From positions 1 to 51,758 of the forward strand of contig CACBXB010000014.1 in the NCBI GenBank assembly GCA_902543185.1: a stretch of 51,758 bases of DNA, in the 5' to 3' direction. The DNA is from Paracoccaceae bacterium. GTDB lineage: Bacteria; Pseudomonadota; Alphaproteobacteria; Rhodobacterales; Rhodobacteraceae. The notes beneath the pieces were generated by a model that searched no databases, was not told where the DNA came from, and worked only from the letters and a program-made list of their open reading frames with translations. Both the position numbers and the translations under genes were made by a program. Positions 43,567 through 51,758 of the stretch are shown piece after piece (within the stretch, counting starts at the first letter, position 1; every line of letters begins with the position of its first letter).

Positions 43567-44925
43567 ATGGAATTATTTTCCGACTTAAAGCTAAATCCTA
43601 AAATTTTGAAGGCCGTCAAAGACGCCGGATACGAGAAACCAACTCCAATTCAAGAGAAGGCAATCCCAGCGGCTTTAGACGGAAGGGATGTATTAGGAAT
43701 AGCACAGACTGGAACTGGTAAAACTGCTAGTTTCACACTACCTATGATAAACTTACTATCACGTGGCCGGGCCCGAGCTCGTATGCCGAGGTCTTTGGTT
43801 TTGTGTCCGACGAGAGAACTAGCGGCACAAGTAGCAGAAAATTTCGATACATACGCAAAAAACTTAAAGCTAAGCAAAGCACTTTTAATCGGAGGTGTAA
43901 GCTTTAAGGAACAAGATGTACTGATTGATAAAGGCGTTGACGTTTTAATAGCAACACCAGGCAGATTAATAGATCACTTTGAAAGAGGAAAATTACTTTT
44001 AACAGGCGTACAGGTAATGGTAATTGACGAGGCCGATAGAATGCTTGATATGGGGTTTATTCCAGATATTGAGCGTATATTCAAACTAACTCCATTTACC
44101 CGTCAAACCCTTTTTTTTAGTGCGACTATGGCGCCAGAAATCGAAAGAATTACAAATACTTTTCTATCTGCCCCTGTTAGGGTTGAAATAGCGCGACCAG
44201 CGACCGCATCCGAAAGTATAAAACAATCAGTTGTGATGTTTGCTCCAAAACAAAAAGACCGAGAATCTTCGGAAAAGCGCCAGTTATTAAGACATTTAAT
44301 TGATTTAGAGGGAAAAAATTGCACTAACGCAATTGTTTTTTGTAACAGGAAAACTGATGTGGATATTTGCTCAAAATCTTTAAATAAATATGGATATCAG
44401 GCGGCTCCAATTCATGGTGATTTGGACCAAACGAAGAGAACAGAAACATTAGAAAGTTTTAGAGATGGCGATTTACGAATTTTAGTCGCTTCTGACGTTG
44501 CTGCCAGGGGACTTGATATTCCATCAGTTAGTCATGTCTTCAATTTTGATGTGCCGATCCAAGCAGAGGACTATGTACATAGAATTGGTCGAACAGGTCG
44601 AGCTGGCCGCGACGGTACTGCTATAATGATCTGCAGTAAAAGGGACCGAAAAAACTTCTCAAATGTTGAAGAATTATTACAAAAAGAAATTCCACGTACA
44701 AACTTTGCTGACGGGGCCGGTAGTCTTAATCAAATCGAAACTGAAGACTTAAAAAGCAAAAGTAGCATTGGAAGTATTGATGAAAACTCGACACAATATA
44801 AGAAAAACAGACCCAAAACTACTAAAAATAATCAAAAATATGAAAACAGTAATAGAATTGTAGGTTTAGGCGAACATACCCCGGGTTTTTTATCTCGGAG
44901 CTTTAGTGATCGACTTGTTAGTTAA
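43567..44925 (+). CDS. DEAD-box RNA helicase (RhlE-like)
   Basis: ATP-dependent RNA helicase. The helicase core has the Q motif (KPTPIQEKAIP), Walker A AQTGTGKT, DEAD as DEADRMLDMGF, SAT and HRIGRTGRAGRDG. The C-terminal 80 residues are low complexity, rich in Lys/Asn/Ser. 452 residues. RhlE/CsdA assignment is uncertain. Converges with rnj with no gap between the two stops, which is interesting as both act on RNA. Confidence 0.94.
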   Translation: MELFSDLKLNPKILKAVKDAGYEKPTPIQEKAIPAALDGRDVLGIAQTGTGKTASFTLPMINLLSRGRARARMPRSLVLCPTRELAAQVAENFDTYAKNLKLSKALLIGGVSFKEQDVLIDKGVDVLIATPGRLIDHFERGKLLLTGVQVMVIDEADRMLDMGFIPDIERIFKLTPFTRQTLFFSATMAPEIERITNTFLSAPVRVEIARPATASESIKQSVVMFAPKQKDRESSEKRQLLRHLIDLEGKNCTNAIVFCNRKTDVDICSKSLNKYGYQAAPIHGDLDQTKRTETLESFRDGDLRILVASDVAARGLDIPSVSHVFNFDVPIQAEDYVHRIGRTGRAGRDGTAIMICSKRDRKNFSNVEELLQKEIPRTNFADGAGSLNQIETEDLKSKSSIGSIDENSTQYKKNRPKTTKNNQKYENSNRIVGLGEHTPGFLSRSFSDRLVS

Positions 44926-46593
44926 TTAACTTAAGCGACTTATAATTATGCTAACTTCTGGCTTTTTACCAATTTCAGCCAAGGCAGTTTGTCGAGTAAT
45001 GCGTTTGATTTCTTTTTCCAACTTAATGTCGTCTTGAATTAAGCCTACTGACGAACGGCCTATATACTGATTTAAGTCTTCTTCCAAAACATCGATAAAA
45101 TTGCAATGAGATTGACCATAATCCGCCAAACCTCTTATTTCACACCAGGGCTCTCCTAGCATTTCATCATTCTCATCAATAATAATATTCACAACGACTA
45201 ATCCATTAATCGCAAGCTTTATGCGATCCCGAATAATTCCATCTAAAGCACCAATTTTTGATGTACCATCTAAATAAACTCGACCAGTATCTATGTGTTC
45301 GACTACCTTTAGTTGGTTTCCCGATAGATCCACCATCATTCCATTCGTTGCTAATAAACCAGAAATACCTTTTGCCTCACCTAATTTTACGTGCTCACGC
45401 AAATGCCTATGTTCGCCGTGCATTGGCAGAAGAAACTGCGGAGATACAATATCATGGATTTTTGATATTTCCGGTCTGTTTGCATGACCTGACACGTGAT
45501 ATTTGCCAGAGCTATCATCAACCACATCAACTCCCTTCTCAGACAGTTGGTTCATTATTTTGATAACACCACGCTCGTTTCCAGGTATTGTTTTTGATGA
45601 GAATAGAAAAAGGTCACCTGCACTCAGGGTGATCCCCTGATATTTTCCATTAGCTAGTTGAGCAGATGCTGCCCGACTTTCTCCCTGTGATCCTGTGACA
45701 ATCAGTAAAAGATTTCGCTTTGGAATCGCTTTAGCTTCCTCTGGAGATATTAACTTTGGGAAGTCCGATAATACGCCTGCTTCAAGAGAGATCTCAATCA
45801 TTCTCTTCATAGCCCTACCCATCAAACAAACCGATCTACCTGCTTCTTCAGCAGCCTCTGCAATTGATTTAATACGCGCCACATTACTAGCAAAGGTAGT
45901 AGCAACAACCATTTCAGAACATTTCTCAATAAGTTTCCGAATTTCTGGTGCAACTAAAGATTCTGATCGACCTTCATTCTCAGAAAACACATTTGTGCTA
46001 TCGCATATAAAGGCGCGCACACCTGGAGAGCAAATTTTCTGCCACATTCGATAGTTAAAAGCCTCTCCCACAACCGGCTTCTCATCTAGCTTAAAATCAC
46101 CACTATGTATTAACCTGCCTTTTGGAGTATCAATTACCAAAGCACTACTTTCGGGTATAGAATGAGATACAGGTATATAAGACACCTCAAACGGTCCAAC
46201 TTTTGTGGCATCAGGCCATGAGGATACTACGTTGACAATTTGACCAGTTTGGCCATTTTCTTCTAACTTTCGGACAGCTATTTTGGATGTAAAACTTCTA
46301 GCATAAACTGGTGCACCCAATTTAGCCCAAAGATGCCCAAGGGCTCCTATATGGTCTTCATGAGCGTGTGTAATAAAGATTGCTTCGATTTGGTTACGGC
46401 GCTCCGTAAGCCACTGAATATTTGGGAATATTAAGTCGACACCAGGTGTTGTATCCATATCTGGGAAAGCAACTCCCAAATCAACAATTATCAATCGTTC
46501 GTTGTCCTTAGGCCCATAACCATAAACATAAAGATTCATGCCAATTTCACCGGCACCACCTAATGGTAGATAAATTAATCGGTCTTTGGTCAT
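44926..46593 (-). CDS. rnj: Ribonuclease J
   Basis: Beta-CASP metallo-beta-lactamase nuclease (5'-3' exo/endo) for mRNA decay and rRNA processing; replaces RNase E functions in part. The zinc site is THAHEDHIGALGHL (motif II), with motif VHSGDFKLD, and MPMHGEHRHLREHV toward the end of the core. 555 residues, normal length. Its ATG overlaps the coaX stop (ATGA, 46590-46593), so it is coupled to coaX-birA-nuo genes. Confidence 0.95.
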   Translation of the reverse strand: MTKDRLIYLPLGGAGEIGMNLYVYGYGPKDNERLIIVDLGVAFPDMDTTPGVDLIFPNIQWLTERRNQIEAIFITHAHEDHIGALGHLWAKLGAPVYARSFTSKIAVRKLEENGQTGQIVNVVSSWPDATKVGPFEVSYIPVSHSIPESSALVIDTPKGRLIHSGDFKLDEKPVVGEAFNYRMWQKICSPGVRAFICDSTNVFSENEGRSESLVAPEIRKLIEKCSEMVVATTFASNVARIKSIAEAAEEAGRSVCLMGRAMKRMIEISLEAGVLSDFPKLISPEEAKAIPKRNLLLIVTGSQGESRAASAQLANGKYQGITLSAGDLFLFSSKTIPGNERGVIKIMNQLSEKGVDVVDDSSGKYHVSGHANRPEISKIHDIVSPQFLLPMHGEHRHLREHVKLGEAKGISGLLATNGMMVDLSGNQLKVVEHIDTGRVYLDGTSKIGALDGIIRDRIKLAINGLVVVNIIIDENDEMLGEPWCEIRGLADYGQSHCNFIDVLEEDLNQYIGRSSVGLIQDDIKLEKEIKRITRQTALAEIGKKPEVSIIISRLS

Positions 46594-47369
46594 AAACTTT
46601 CTATGCTTTTATTATAATCAAAAATTAGTCGGAGGCCGTGCATAGTTAAGTTTTCATCTACGTTTTCGAACAGTGCTTCTGTTGATTGAAGCAATGGAGC
46701 CAACCCGCCTGTAGCAACAACTTTCATTGTTGCTTTTTTTTCTTCTTTTATTTTTCTGCAAATTTCTTTTACCAAACCAATATAGCCCCAAAATACTCCC
46801 GACTGCATACAAGAAACTGTATTCTTTCCTATAACCTGTTTTGGTTTTGCTATATCAACATGTGGCAAAGCTGCAGCCATTTGATGTAGTGCTTGAAGTG
46901 ACAAATTCACACCTGGAGCTATTACCCCACCTACGTAAGCACCATCATGATCAACCACATCAAAAGTCGTAGCAGTCCCAAAGTCTACAATAATCAGATT
47001 GCCACCAAAAAGATTGTAGCCAGCAACTGAATTAACAATCCTATCTGGACCTACAGCTGTGCCAGCATCAACTCGAACCTCTATCGGTATTTGACACTCC
47101 GGCTTACCCACAACCACGGGACGAGTATTAAAATAACGGTCAGATAAAACTCTTAGGTTAAAAACAACGCGGGGAACCGTAGATGAAATTATTACATCAG
47201 TAATGTTAGCCTTTATATTTTGTAATGACATTAAAGTTGATAACCATACAAAATATTGATCTGCAGTTCTTTGGTGATCAGTAGCCGTACGCCAGGTTGA
47301 AACAAATTTAGTCCCATTCCAAATTGAAAAGATTGTATTTGTATTTCCACAATCAATAGCAAGTAGCAT
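46590..47369 (-). CDS. coaX: Type III pantothenate kinase
   Basis: First step of CoA synthesis from pantothenate. Ribonuclease-H/ASKHA fold: LLAIDCGNTNTIFSIW (phosphate 1), VGPDRIVNSVAGYN, and VDFGTATTFDVVDHDGAYVGGVIAPG are the classical CoaX motifs. 259 residues. Lies between birA (17 bases before) and rnj (overlap) in the same transcript. Confidence 0.96.
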   Translation of the reverse strand: MLLAIDCGNTNTIFSIWNGTKFVSTWRTATDHQRTADQYFVWLSTLMSLQNIKANITDVIISSTVPRVVFNLRVLSDRYFNTRPVVVGKPECQIPIEVRVDAGTAVGPDRIVNSVAGYNLFGGNLIIVDFGTATTFDVVDHDGAYVGGVIAPGVNLSLQALHQMAAALPHVDIAKPKQVIGKNTVSCMQSGVFWGYIGLVKEICRKIKEEKKATMKVVATGGLAPLLQSTEALFENVDENLTMHGLRLIFDYNKSIESL

Positions 47370-47386
47370 TATATTCTAACCAATAC

Positions 47387-48118
47387 TTAAAAAAAAATTT
47401 CAGCGGCGGCAATTTTCTTTTCTTCACCATTATTTATTATTATCAACTGCCCTTTTTCATCAACAGAGTCAAATATACCGTGATATTCAAAATTTGGTGT
47501 ACGAGCCGTTATTTTTTTTCCAATTTTTGCTGCACGACTCATCCAAATCTCCCGTATTTTAGAAAATCCTATTGTTCTAAGTTGGTTTTCTCGCAGAGCA
47601 TAATTATGAGCAATCAAATCAGCAAAATCTATTGGATCTAATTTAATGCCCGTTTCACTATATATAGAACCTGGTTTGATTGTAATATTTTTGATCTGAT
47701 CTAAATTTGGCGACGATAATAGGTTCACGCCTATTCCAATTACTAAAGCCGAAACATTGCCAAAATTTTTTGTTTCTAATAATATTCCACATATTTTTTT
47801 ACCATTAAGAAGAAGATCATTTGGCCATTTTATTAAAAGTTCATGTTCCTCACCTATTTCTTGATCTATTGCGTCAAAAACCGATAAGGCCGCCACAAAT
47901 GATCGTAAAGCTAAGTTTTGTAAGTCTTCATCGATTTTAATTAAGATTGAGCCAGAAAAATTTCCGCTTGGATCTGACCAACTGCGATCAATACGACCCC
48001 GCCCATTTGTCTGTTTTTTAGCCACAATGAAGGTAGGATTATCAGTAGATTCCGCAAGTTTCAGTGCCTCAGAGTTAGTACTCTCCGTCTCATCTAAGAT
48101 TACAAAATCAAATTCCAT
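47387..48118 (-). CDS. birA: Biotin--acetyl-CoA-carboxylase ligase
   Basis: Attaches biotin to BCCP. TNGRGRIDRSW (ATP/biotin site), IKWPNDLLLNGKKICGIL and VIGIGVNL are diagnostic. 243 residues: the catalytic and C-terminal domains only, with no N-terminal DNA-binding helix-turn-helix, so it is a monofunctional ligase and not the E. coli repressor type. Starts five bases after nuoN. Confidence 0.95.
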   Translation of the reverse strand: MEFDFVILDETESTNSEALKLAESTDNPTFIVAKKQTNGRGRIDRSWSDPSGNFSGSILIKIDEDLQNLALRSFVAALSVFDAIDQEIGEEHELLIKWPNDLLLNGKKICGILLETKNFGNVSALVIGIGVNLLSSPNLDQIKNITIKPGSIYSETGIKLDPIDFADLIAHNYALRENQLRTIGFSKIREIWMSRAAKIGKKITARTPNFEYHGIFDSVDEKGQLIIINNGEEKKIAAAEIFF

Positions 48119-48123
48119 AATTT

Positions 48124-49566
48124 TTAATTTAACAATGAAGATGCCGCCGCCTTTGCCATCTCTTCAACGCCAAATAAACTTACAACACCAAAAACCATCA
48201 TTGCAGCAGAGGCTGTCCATATTGTTTTCAAAATAGGAGTTTTAGAATTATCTAGAGGGGTTTCAGGCATTTCCCCAAAATAGATCAAGTAAACTATTTT
48301 CAAGTAGTAAAAAGCACCGATCACTGAAGCCAGCACTCCCATAATTGCCAAATAAATTAAATCCGCATTTATGGCTGCCCTCAAAACCTCAAACTTTGCA
48401 AAAAAACCTAACATAGGCGGAACCCCCGCCAAACTAAATAGTAGAATTAATAATGCTATTGCTTTTGCAGGATCCGTCTCAGAAATCATGCTTAAAGAGG
48501 CAATCTCTGTCACAGATTGTCCATCTCTCTGCATTGACATCAATATAGCGAAAACACCGATATTCATAGTGATATAAATCGTCATATACTCTAAAACTGA
48601 CTGAACCCCAAATTCGGTACCTGCAGCCAAACCGATAAGTGCATAGCCCATATGTGCTATTGAAGAGTACGCTAACAAACGTTTAAAATCATTTTGACCT
48701 ATTGCGGCAAAGGCGCCTAGAAACATTGATAGGATAGAAAGAAGAACAATTATTTTTTGCCAATCACCCAAAATATTCCCAAAGGCGTCAAACATTACCC
48801 TCACAAACAAACAAATCGCAGCCATTTTGGGAACAGTAGCCAAAAAAGCAGTTACAGGGGTTGGTGCTCCCTCGTAAACATCGGGTGTCCACATATGAAA
48901 AGGCACAGCAGAAACCTTAAATGCCAGCCCAGAAATAACTAGTGCTAGCCCAAAAAGTAAGCCTAAGGACGGAGAATTAGCATTTACGTTCTCCAGTATA
49001 CCGTTAAAAAGTGTTGTTCCTGAATAACCATATGTAAGGGCAGAACCATAAAGTAACAAACCTGATGACAGAGCTCCAAGCACAAAATATTTTAGTCCTG
49101 CCTCAGTTGACTTTAAACTGTCTCTTTTAAAGGCCGCTATCACATAAAGGGCCAAGGATTGTAATTCCAAACCCATGTAGAGTGCCATTAAATCTCCTGC
49201 AGACACCATAACCATCATGCCAACAACTGAAAGTGCTATAACTAATGGGTATTCAAATCTAAGAAAGCCTCTTTTGCTCATATAGTCTTGTCCCATAATT
49301 AGAACAACAGCTCCTGAGAGTAATATTATTATTTTAGAAAACCTAGAAAAGGCATCATTAATAAACATTCCTCCGAATGCAATTTCCGTTTGGCCCTCAG
49401 AGAAAATCATCCAAAAAGCAAGCAAGATAAAAACAACGGCTGTAAACCAAGTAACTTTTTGAGCAATTTCGTCCTTTGAGGTATAAACGGCGCCGATTAA
49501 AGCCACCATGGCATATAGAGAAAGAAATATTTCGGGAAGAATAATGCTTAAATCGTTATAAATCAT
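48124..49566 (-). CDS. nuoN: NADH-quinone oxidoreductase subunit N
   Basis: Antiporter-like proton-pumping membrane subunit of complex I. About 14 membrane helices; the conserved proton-channel segments MALYMGLELQSLALYVIAAF, KRDSLKSTEAGLKYFVLGA and SSIAHMGYALIG carry the expected Lys/Glu/His. 480 residues. Twelve bases after nuoM and coupled to birA downstream; last nuo gene of the operon. Confidence 0.97.
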   Translation of the reverse strand: MIYNDLSIILPEIFLSLYAMVALIGAVYTSKDEIAQKVTWFTAVVFILLAFWMIFSEGQTEIAFGGMFINDAFSRFSKIIILLSGAVVLIMGQDYMSKRGFLRFEYPLVIALSVVGMMVMVSAGDLMALYMGLELQSLALYVIAAFKRDSLKSTEAGLKYFVLGALSSGLLLYGSALTYGYSGTTLFNGILENVNANSPSLGLLFGLALVISGLAFKVSAVPFHMWTPDVYEGAPTPVTAFLATVPKMAAICLFVRVMFDAFGNILGDWQKIIVLLSILSMFLGAFAAIGQNDFKRLLAYSSIAHMGYALIGLAAGTEFGVQSVLEYMTIYITMNIGVFAILMSMQRDGQSVTEIASLSMISETDPAKAIALLILLFSLAGVPPMLGFFAKFEVLRAAINADLIYLAIMGVLASVIGAFYYLKIVYLIYFGEMPETPLDNSKTPILKTIWTASAAMMVFGVVSLFGVEEMAKAAASSLLN

Positions 49567-49578
49567 GTCTCTGACCCT

Positions 49579-51126
49579 CTAATTCTTTAACCTTGAGGTT
49601 TGCACTAATTTTGAAGCGTCTATTTCTTGGTGATAACTAGCGACTAAAGTCTCTACTGAAGGCCCAATGATATCTAAGACGAGAGCAGGATAAACACCGA
49701 GCAGTAAAGTAAAGAAAATCAGAGGTGCAAAAACTGTTTTCTCACGAAAGCTCATATCTTTTAATGACCGCAAAGCCTCTTTTATAAGATCGCCCATTAC
49801 AACCCTACGATAAAGCCACAATGCGTATGATGCGGATAAAATGACCCCTGACGTGGCAAACAAAGCAATCCAAGTATTTACCTGGAAGATACCAACTAAA
49901 GTCAAAAATTCACCCACGAACCCTGAAGTTCCAGGTAATCCAACATTAGCCATCGTAAAAAACAAAAAAATCAAGGCATAATTTGGCATGATGTTTACCA
50001 AACCACCATAGGCTTCTATTTCTCTGGTGTGCATACGGTCGTAAATTACACCAACGCATAAAAACAGAGCTCCTGAAATAAAACCATGGCTCAACATTTG
50101 AAATATAGCACCATCTATGCCTTGCTGATTTGCCGCAAAAATTCCCATGGTAACATATCCCATGTGTGCTACCGATGAGTATGCAATAAGTTTTTTCATA
50201 TCTTCTTGCACCAATGCAACTAGTGAGGTGTAAACGATTGCAATGGCTGACAACCAGAAAACTAGATTTGTCATCTCCGATGCCCCAATGGGAAACATAG
50301 GGAGACTAAATCGCAGAAAACCATATCCACCCATTTTTAAAAGTATTGCGGCCAAAACTACTGAACCAGCAGTAGGAGCTTGTACGTGTGCATCAGGTAA
50401 CCACGTATGAACAGGCCACATTGGCATTTTTACAGCAAAACTTGCAAAAAAAGCTAAGAATAATAAAGTTTGAAACCCCCCAAGTATCTCAAAACCCAAA
50501 ATATTAATTGTGCCATAATCAAAGCTATAATTCATTAAAGTAGGGATATCTGATGTGCCTGCAACGCTATACATAGAAATCATGGCGATTAACATAAGTA
50601 CCGAACCCAGAAGTGTATAAAGGAAAAACTTAAAAGAGGCATAAATGCGATCTTTGCCACCCCAAATACCTATAATTAGGAACATTGGGATCAAACCAGC
50701 TTCAAAAAATAAATAGAATAAAACTAAATCTAGAGCCATGAAGACCCCCAACATCAAGGTCTCCAATAATAAGAAAGCTATCATATATTCTTTGACACGA
50801 ACTTCTAAACTCCAAGATGCCCAAATCACTAAAGGCATCATAAAAGTTGTCAGCATGACAAAAAGAATAGATATCCCGTCTACCCCCAGTTTATAATTTA
50901 ACCCCATGATCCACTTGTAACTTTCAACCATTTGAAAATTAGTGTTTAGGGGGTCAAACTGAGCCAGAATGAGCAAGGACACAATAAAAGTCGCAACCGT
51001 GGTAAACATAGCCACTCTTTTACAAACTAGTTGTGCAGCAAGATCCTCTCCGCGCGCCACCATAAGAAGAACAAATGCAGCAAAAGCCGGTATAAAAGTA
51101 ACCATAGAGAGCAGTGGTTGATCCAT
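49579..51126 (-). CDS. nuoM: NADH-quinone oxidoreductase subunit M
   Basis: Second antiporter-like proton-pumping subunit of complex I. About 14 membrane helices in 515 residues; the [18 protein letters not shown] and [20 protein letters not shown] segments and [12 protein letters not shown] carry the key Glu, Lys and His residues. Lies two bases after the nuoL stop. Confidence 0.98.
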   Translation of the reverse strand: MDQPLLSMVTFIPAFAAFVLLMVARGEDLAAQLVCKRVAMFTTVATFIVSLLILAQFDPLNTNFQMVESYKWIMGLNYKLGVDGISILFVMLTTFMMPLVIWASWSLEVRVKEYMIAFLLLETLMLGVFMALDLVLFYLFFEAGLIPMFLIIGIWGGKDRIYASFKFFLYTLLGSVLMLIAMISMYSVAGTSDIPTLMNYSFDYGTINILGFEILGGFQTLLFLAFFASFAVKMPMWPVHTWLPDAHVQAPTAGSVVLAAILLKMGGYGFLRFSLPMFPIGASEMTNLVFWLSAIAIVYTSLVALVQEDMKKLIAYSSVAHMGYVTMGIFAANQQGIDGAIFQMLSHGFISGALFLCVGVIYDRMHTREIEAYGGLVNIMPNYALIFLFFTMANVGLPGTSGFVGEFLTLVGIFQVNTWIALFATSGVILSASYALWLYRRVVMGDLIKEALRSLKDMSFREKTVFAPLIFFTLLLGVYPALVLDIIGPSVETLVASYHQEIDASKLVQTSRLKN

Positions 51127-51128
51127 AT

Positions 51129-51758
51129 TTACTTTACTCCCACTGAAAAAATCATCCAGGATAATAGTACTAGAATGCCTAACACCATACCGAGGGCGTA
51201 ACTAAATATATAACCAGACTGCAAGCGAGTGGAAATGCGTGTTACAAATGGAATGATACCCATCGCTATTCCATTTATTGTTCCATCAATTATCCCACCG
51301 TCACCTTTTTTCCAAAAAAACCGTCCAATAGCTTTCGCTCGAGAAACAAAAATAGTTTCATAGATTTCATCAAAATACCATTTATTTAAAAGTAACCTAT
51401 AAACTGGATCTAAAGTAGATGCCCATTGAGCAGGTTTCTTCTTGTCCCAAACATAGAACCACAAGGCCATGAACAATCCAGCTAGCATAGCTATAAACGG
51501 GCTTATTTTTACCCAAATAGGCGCATAGTGAGCATCATGCAAAACATGATTTTTAGGCCCAAAAAAAATAGCGCCGAGAGGAGGCATCTTTTCTTCAATC
51601 TCACCGATATTATTTTTGTCGGTATTATCATCAGACCCTCTTTGAATCGCCTGATGATATTCGCTTTCTATTCCAAAAAATTTTGCAACTTGATAATCTT
51701 TTCCGAAAAAACTTGAGTACCAAATCATTCCAGACAAAATCGCACCTATTCCAAGAAT
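51129..51758 (-). CDS. nuoL: NADH-quinone oxidoreductase subunit L, C-terminal part (cut by window edge)
   Basis: The last 209 residues of NuoL, entering from beyond the right edge. The apparent start at 51735-51737 (TTG) is internal: the frame stays open to 51758 and reads ILGIGAI before LSGMIWYS. The visible part has three or four membrane helices and the [17 protein letters not shown] segment, typical of the long lateral helix region. A hydrophilic loop rich in Asp/Asn (around [17 protein letters not shown]) precedes it. Followed by nuoM after two bases. Confidence 0.96.
   Translation of the reverse strand: MLGIGAILSGMIWYSSFFGKDYQVAKFFGIESEYHQAIQRGSDDNTDKNNIGEIEEKMPPLGAIFFGPKNHVLHDAHYAPIWVKISPFIAMLAGLFMALWFYVWDKKKPAQWASTLDPVYRLLLNKWYFDEIYETIFVSRAKAIGRFFWKKGDGGIIDGTINGIAMGIIPFVTRISTRLQSGYIFSYALGMVLGILVLLSWMIFSVGVK

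Overview
The window is ordinary, densely packed bacterial chromosome, AT-rich (I judge about 37-39% G+C by eye). The gene content and neighbourhoods point to the Alphaproteobacteria, order Rhodobacterales. The markers are an aspartate/glutamate-type arginyltransferase (Bpt), a Fur/Mur-type regulator without zinc-cysteine pairs, edd-eda, RNase J next to coaX-birA-nuoN, dnaB-alr-mlaEF-radA-cvpA, surE-pcm-nlpD near tatABC, and an infC gene opening with ATA-Ala-Arg-Lys-Pro. The low G+C, short spacers and many 4-base overlaps suggest a streamlined marine member (HTCC2255/NAC11-7-like is my guess from memory, not tested).

Layout. 1-2000: 3' part of mazG, then two short conserved-looking unknown genes around a palindromic divergent promoter. 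1986-5690: a sterol-desaturase-type hydroxylase, a secreted DUF4856 protein and, divergently, a ferric-iron binding protein; the last two share a control region with a long inverted repeat. 5740-9545: nucleoside hydrolase, SelO pseudokinase, a Fur/Mur regulator and an EamA exporter. 9633-15297: eno, a PIN protein coupled to rlmI, and edd-eda; eno and edd carry related LacI-type palindromes. 15300-23926: glnE, bpt, sufT-sufA, tpiA, a cytochrome P450, ferredoxin-NADP reductase and infC. 24092-28622: xdhC-like gene, pyrC, pyrE and dnaB (with a consensus DnaA box upstream). 28733-34356: alr-mlaE-mlaF-small membrane protein, radA-cvpA, and a frameshifted SDR gene. 34403-39486: surE-pcm-nlpD facing a DUF815 ATPase and tatCBA. 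39687-43436: a ferric-type ABC ATPase, an atypical SDR and prfC. 43567-51758: a DEAD-box helicase, and on the minus strand the 3' end of the complex I operon (nuoL-nuoM-nuoN) running into birA-coaX-rnj.

How the genes fit together. Eno, TpiA, Edd and Eda supply Entner-Doudoroff/lower glycolytic flux, and the palindromes suggest shared sugar-responsive control. The iron theme (ferric binding protein, DUF4856, Fur/Mur, SufT/SufA, ferric-type ATPase) is scattered rather than in one cluster. MlaE/MlaF, TatABC, NlpD and CvpA serve the envelope; NuoLMN is the proton-pumping arm of complex I.

I found no transposase, integrase, CRISPR array, tRNA or rRNA, prophage or defence island. I do not see a convincing undescribed multi-gene system. 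The best leads are the divergent DUF4856/ferric-binding locus, the cysteine-motif small protein at 1504-1989, the A7 frameshift in the SDR gene, the ATA-initiated infC, and the edd/eno operator pair.
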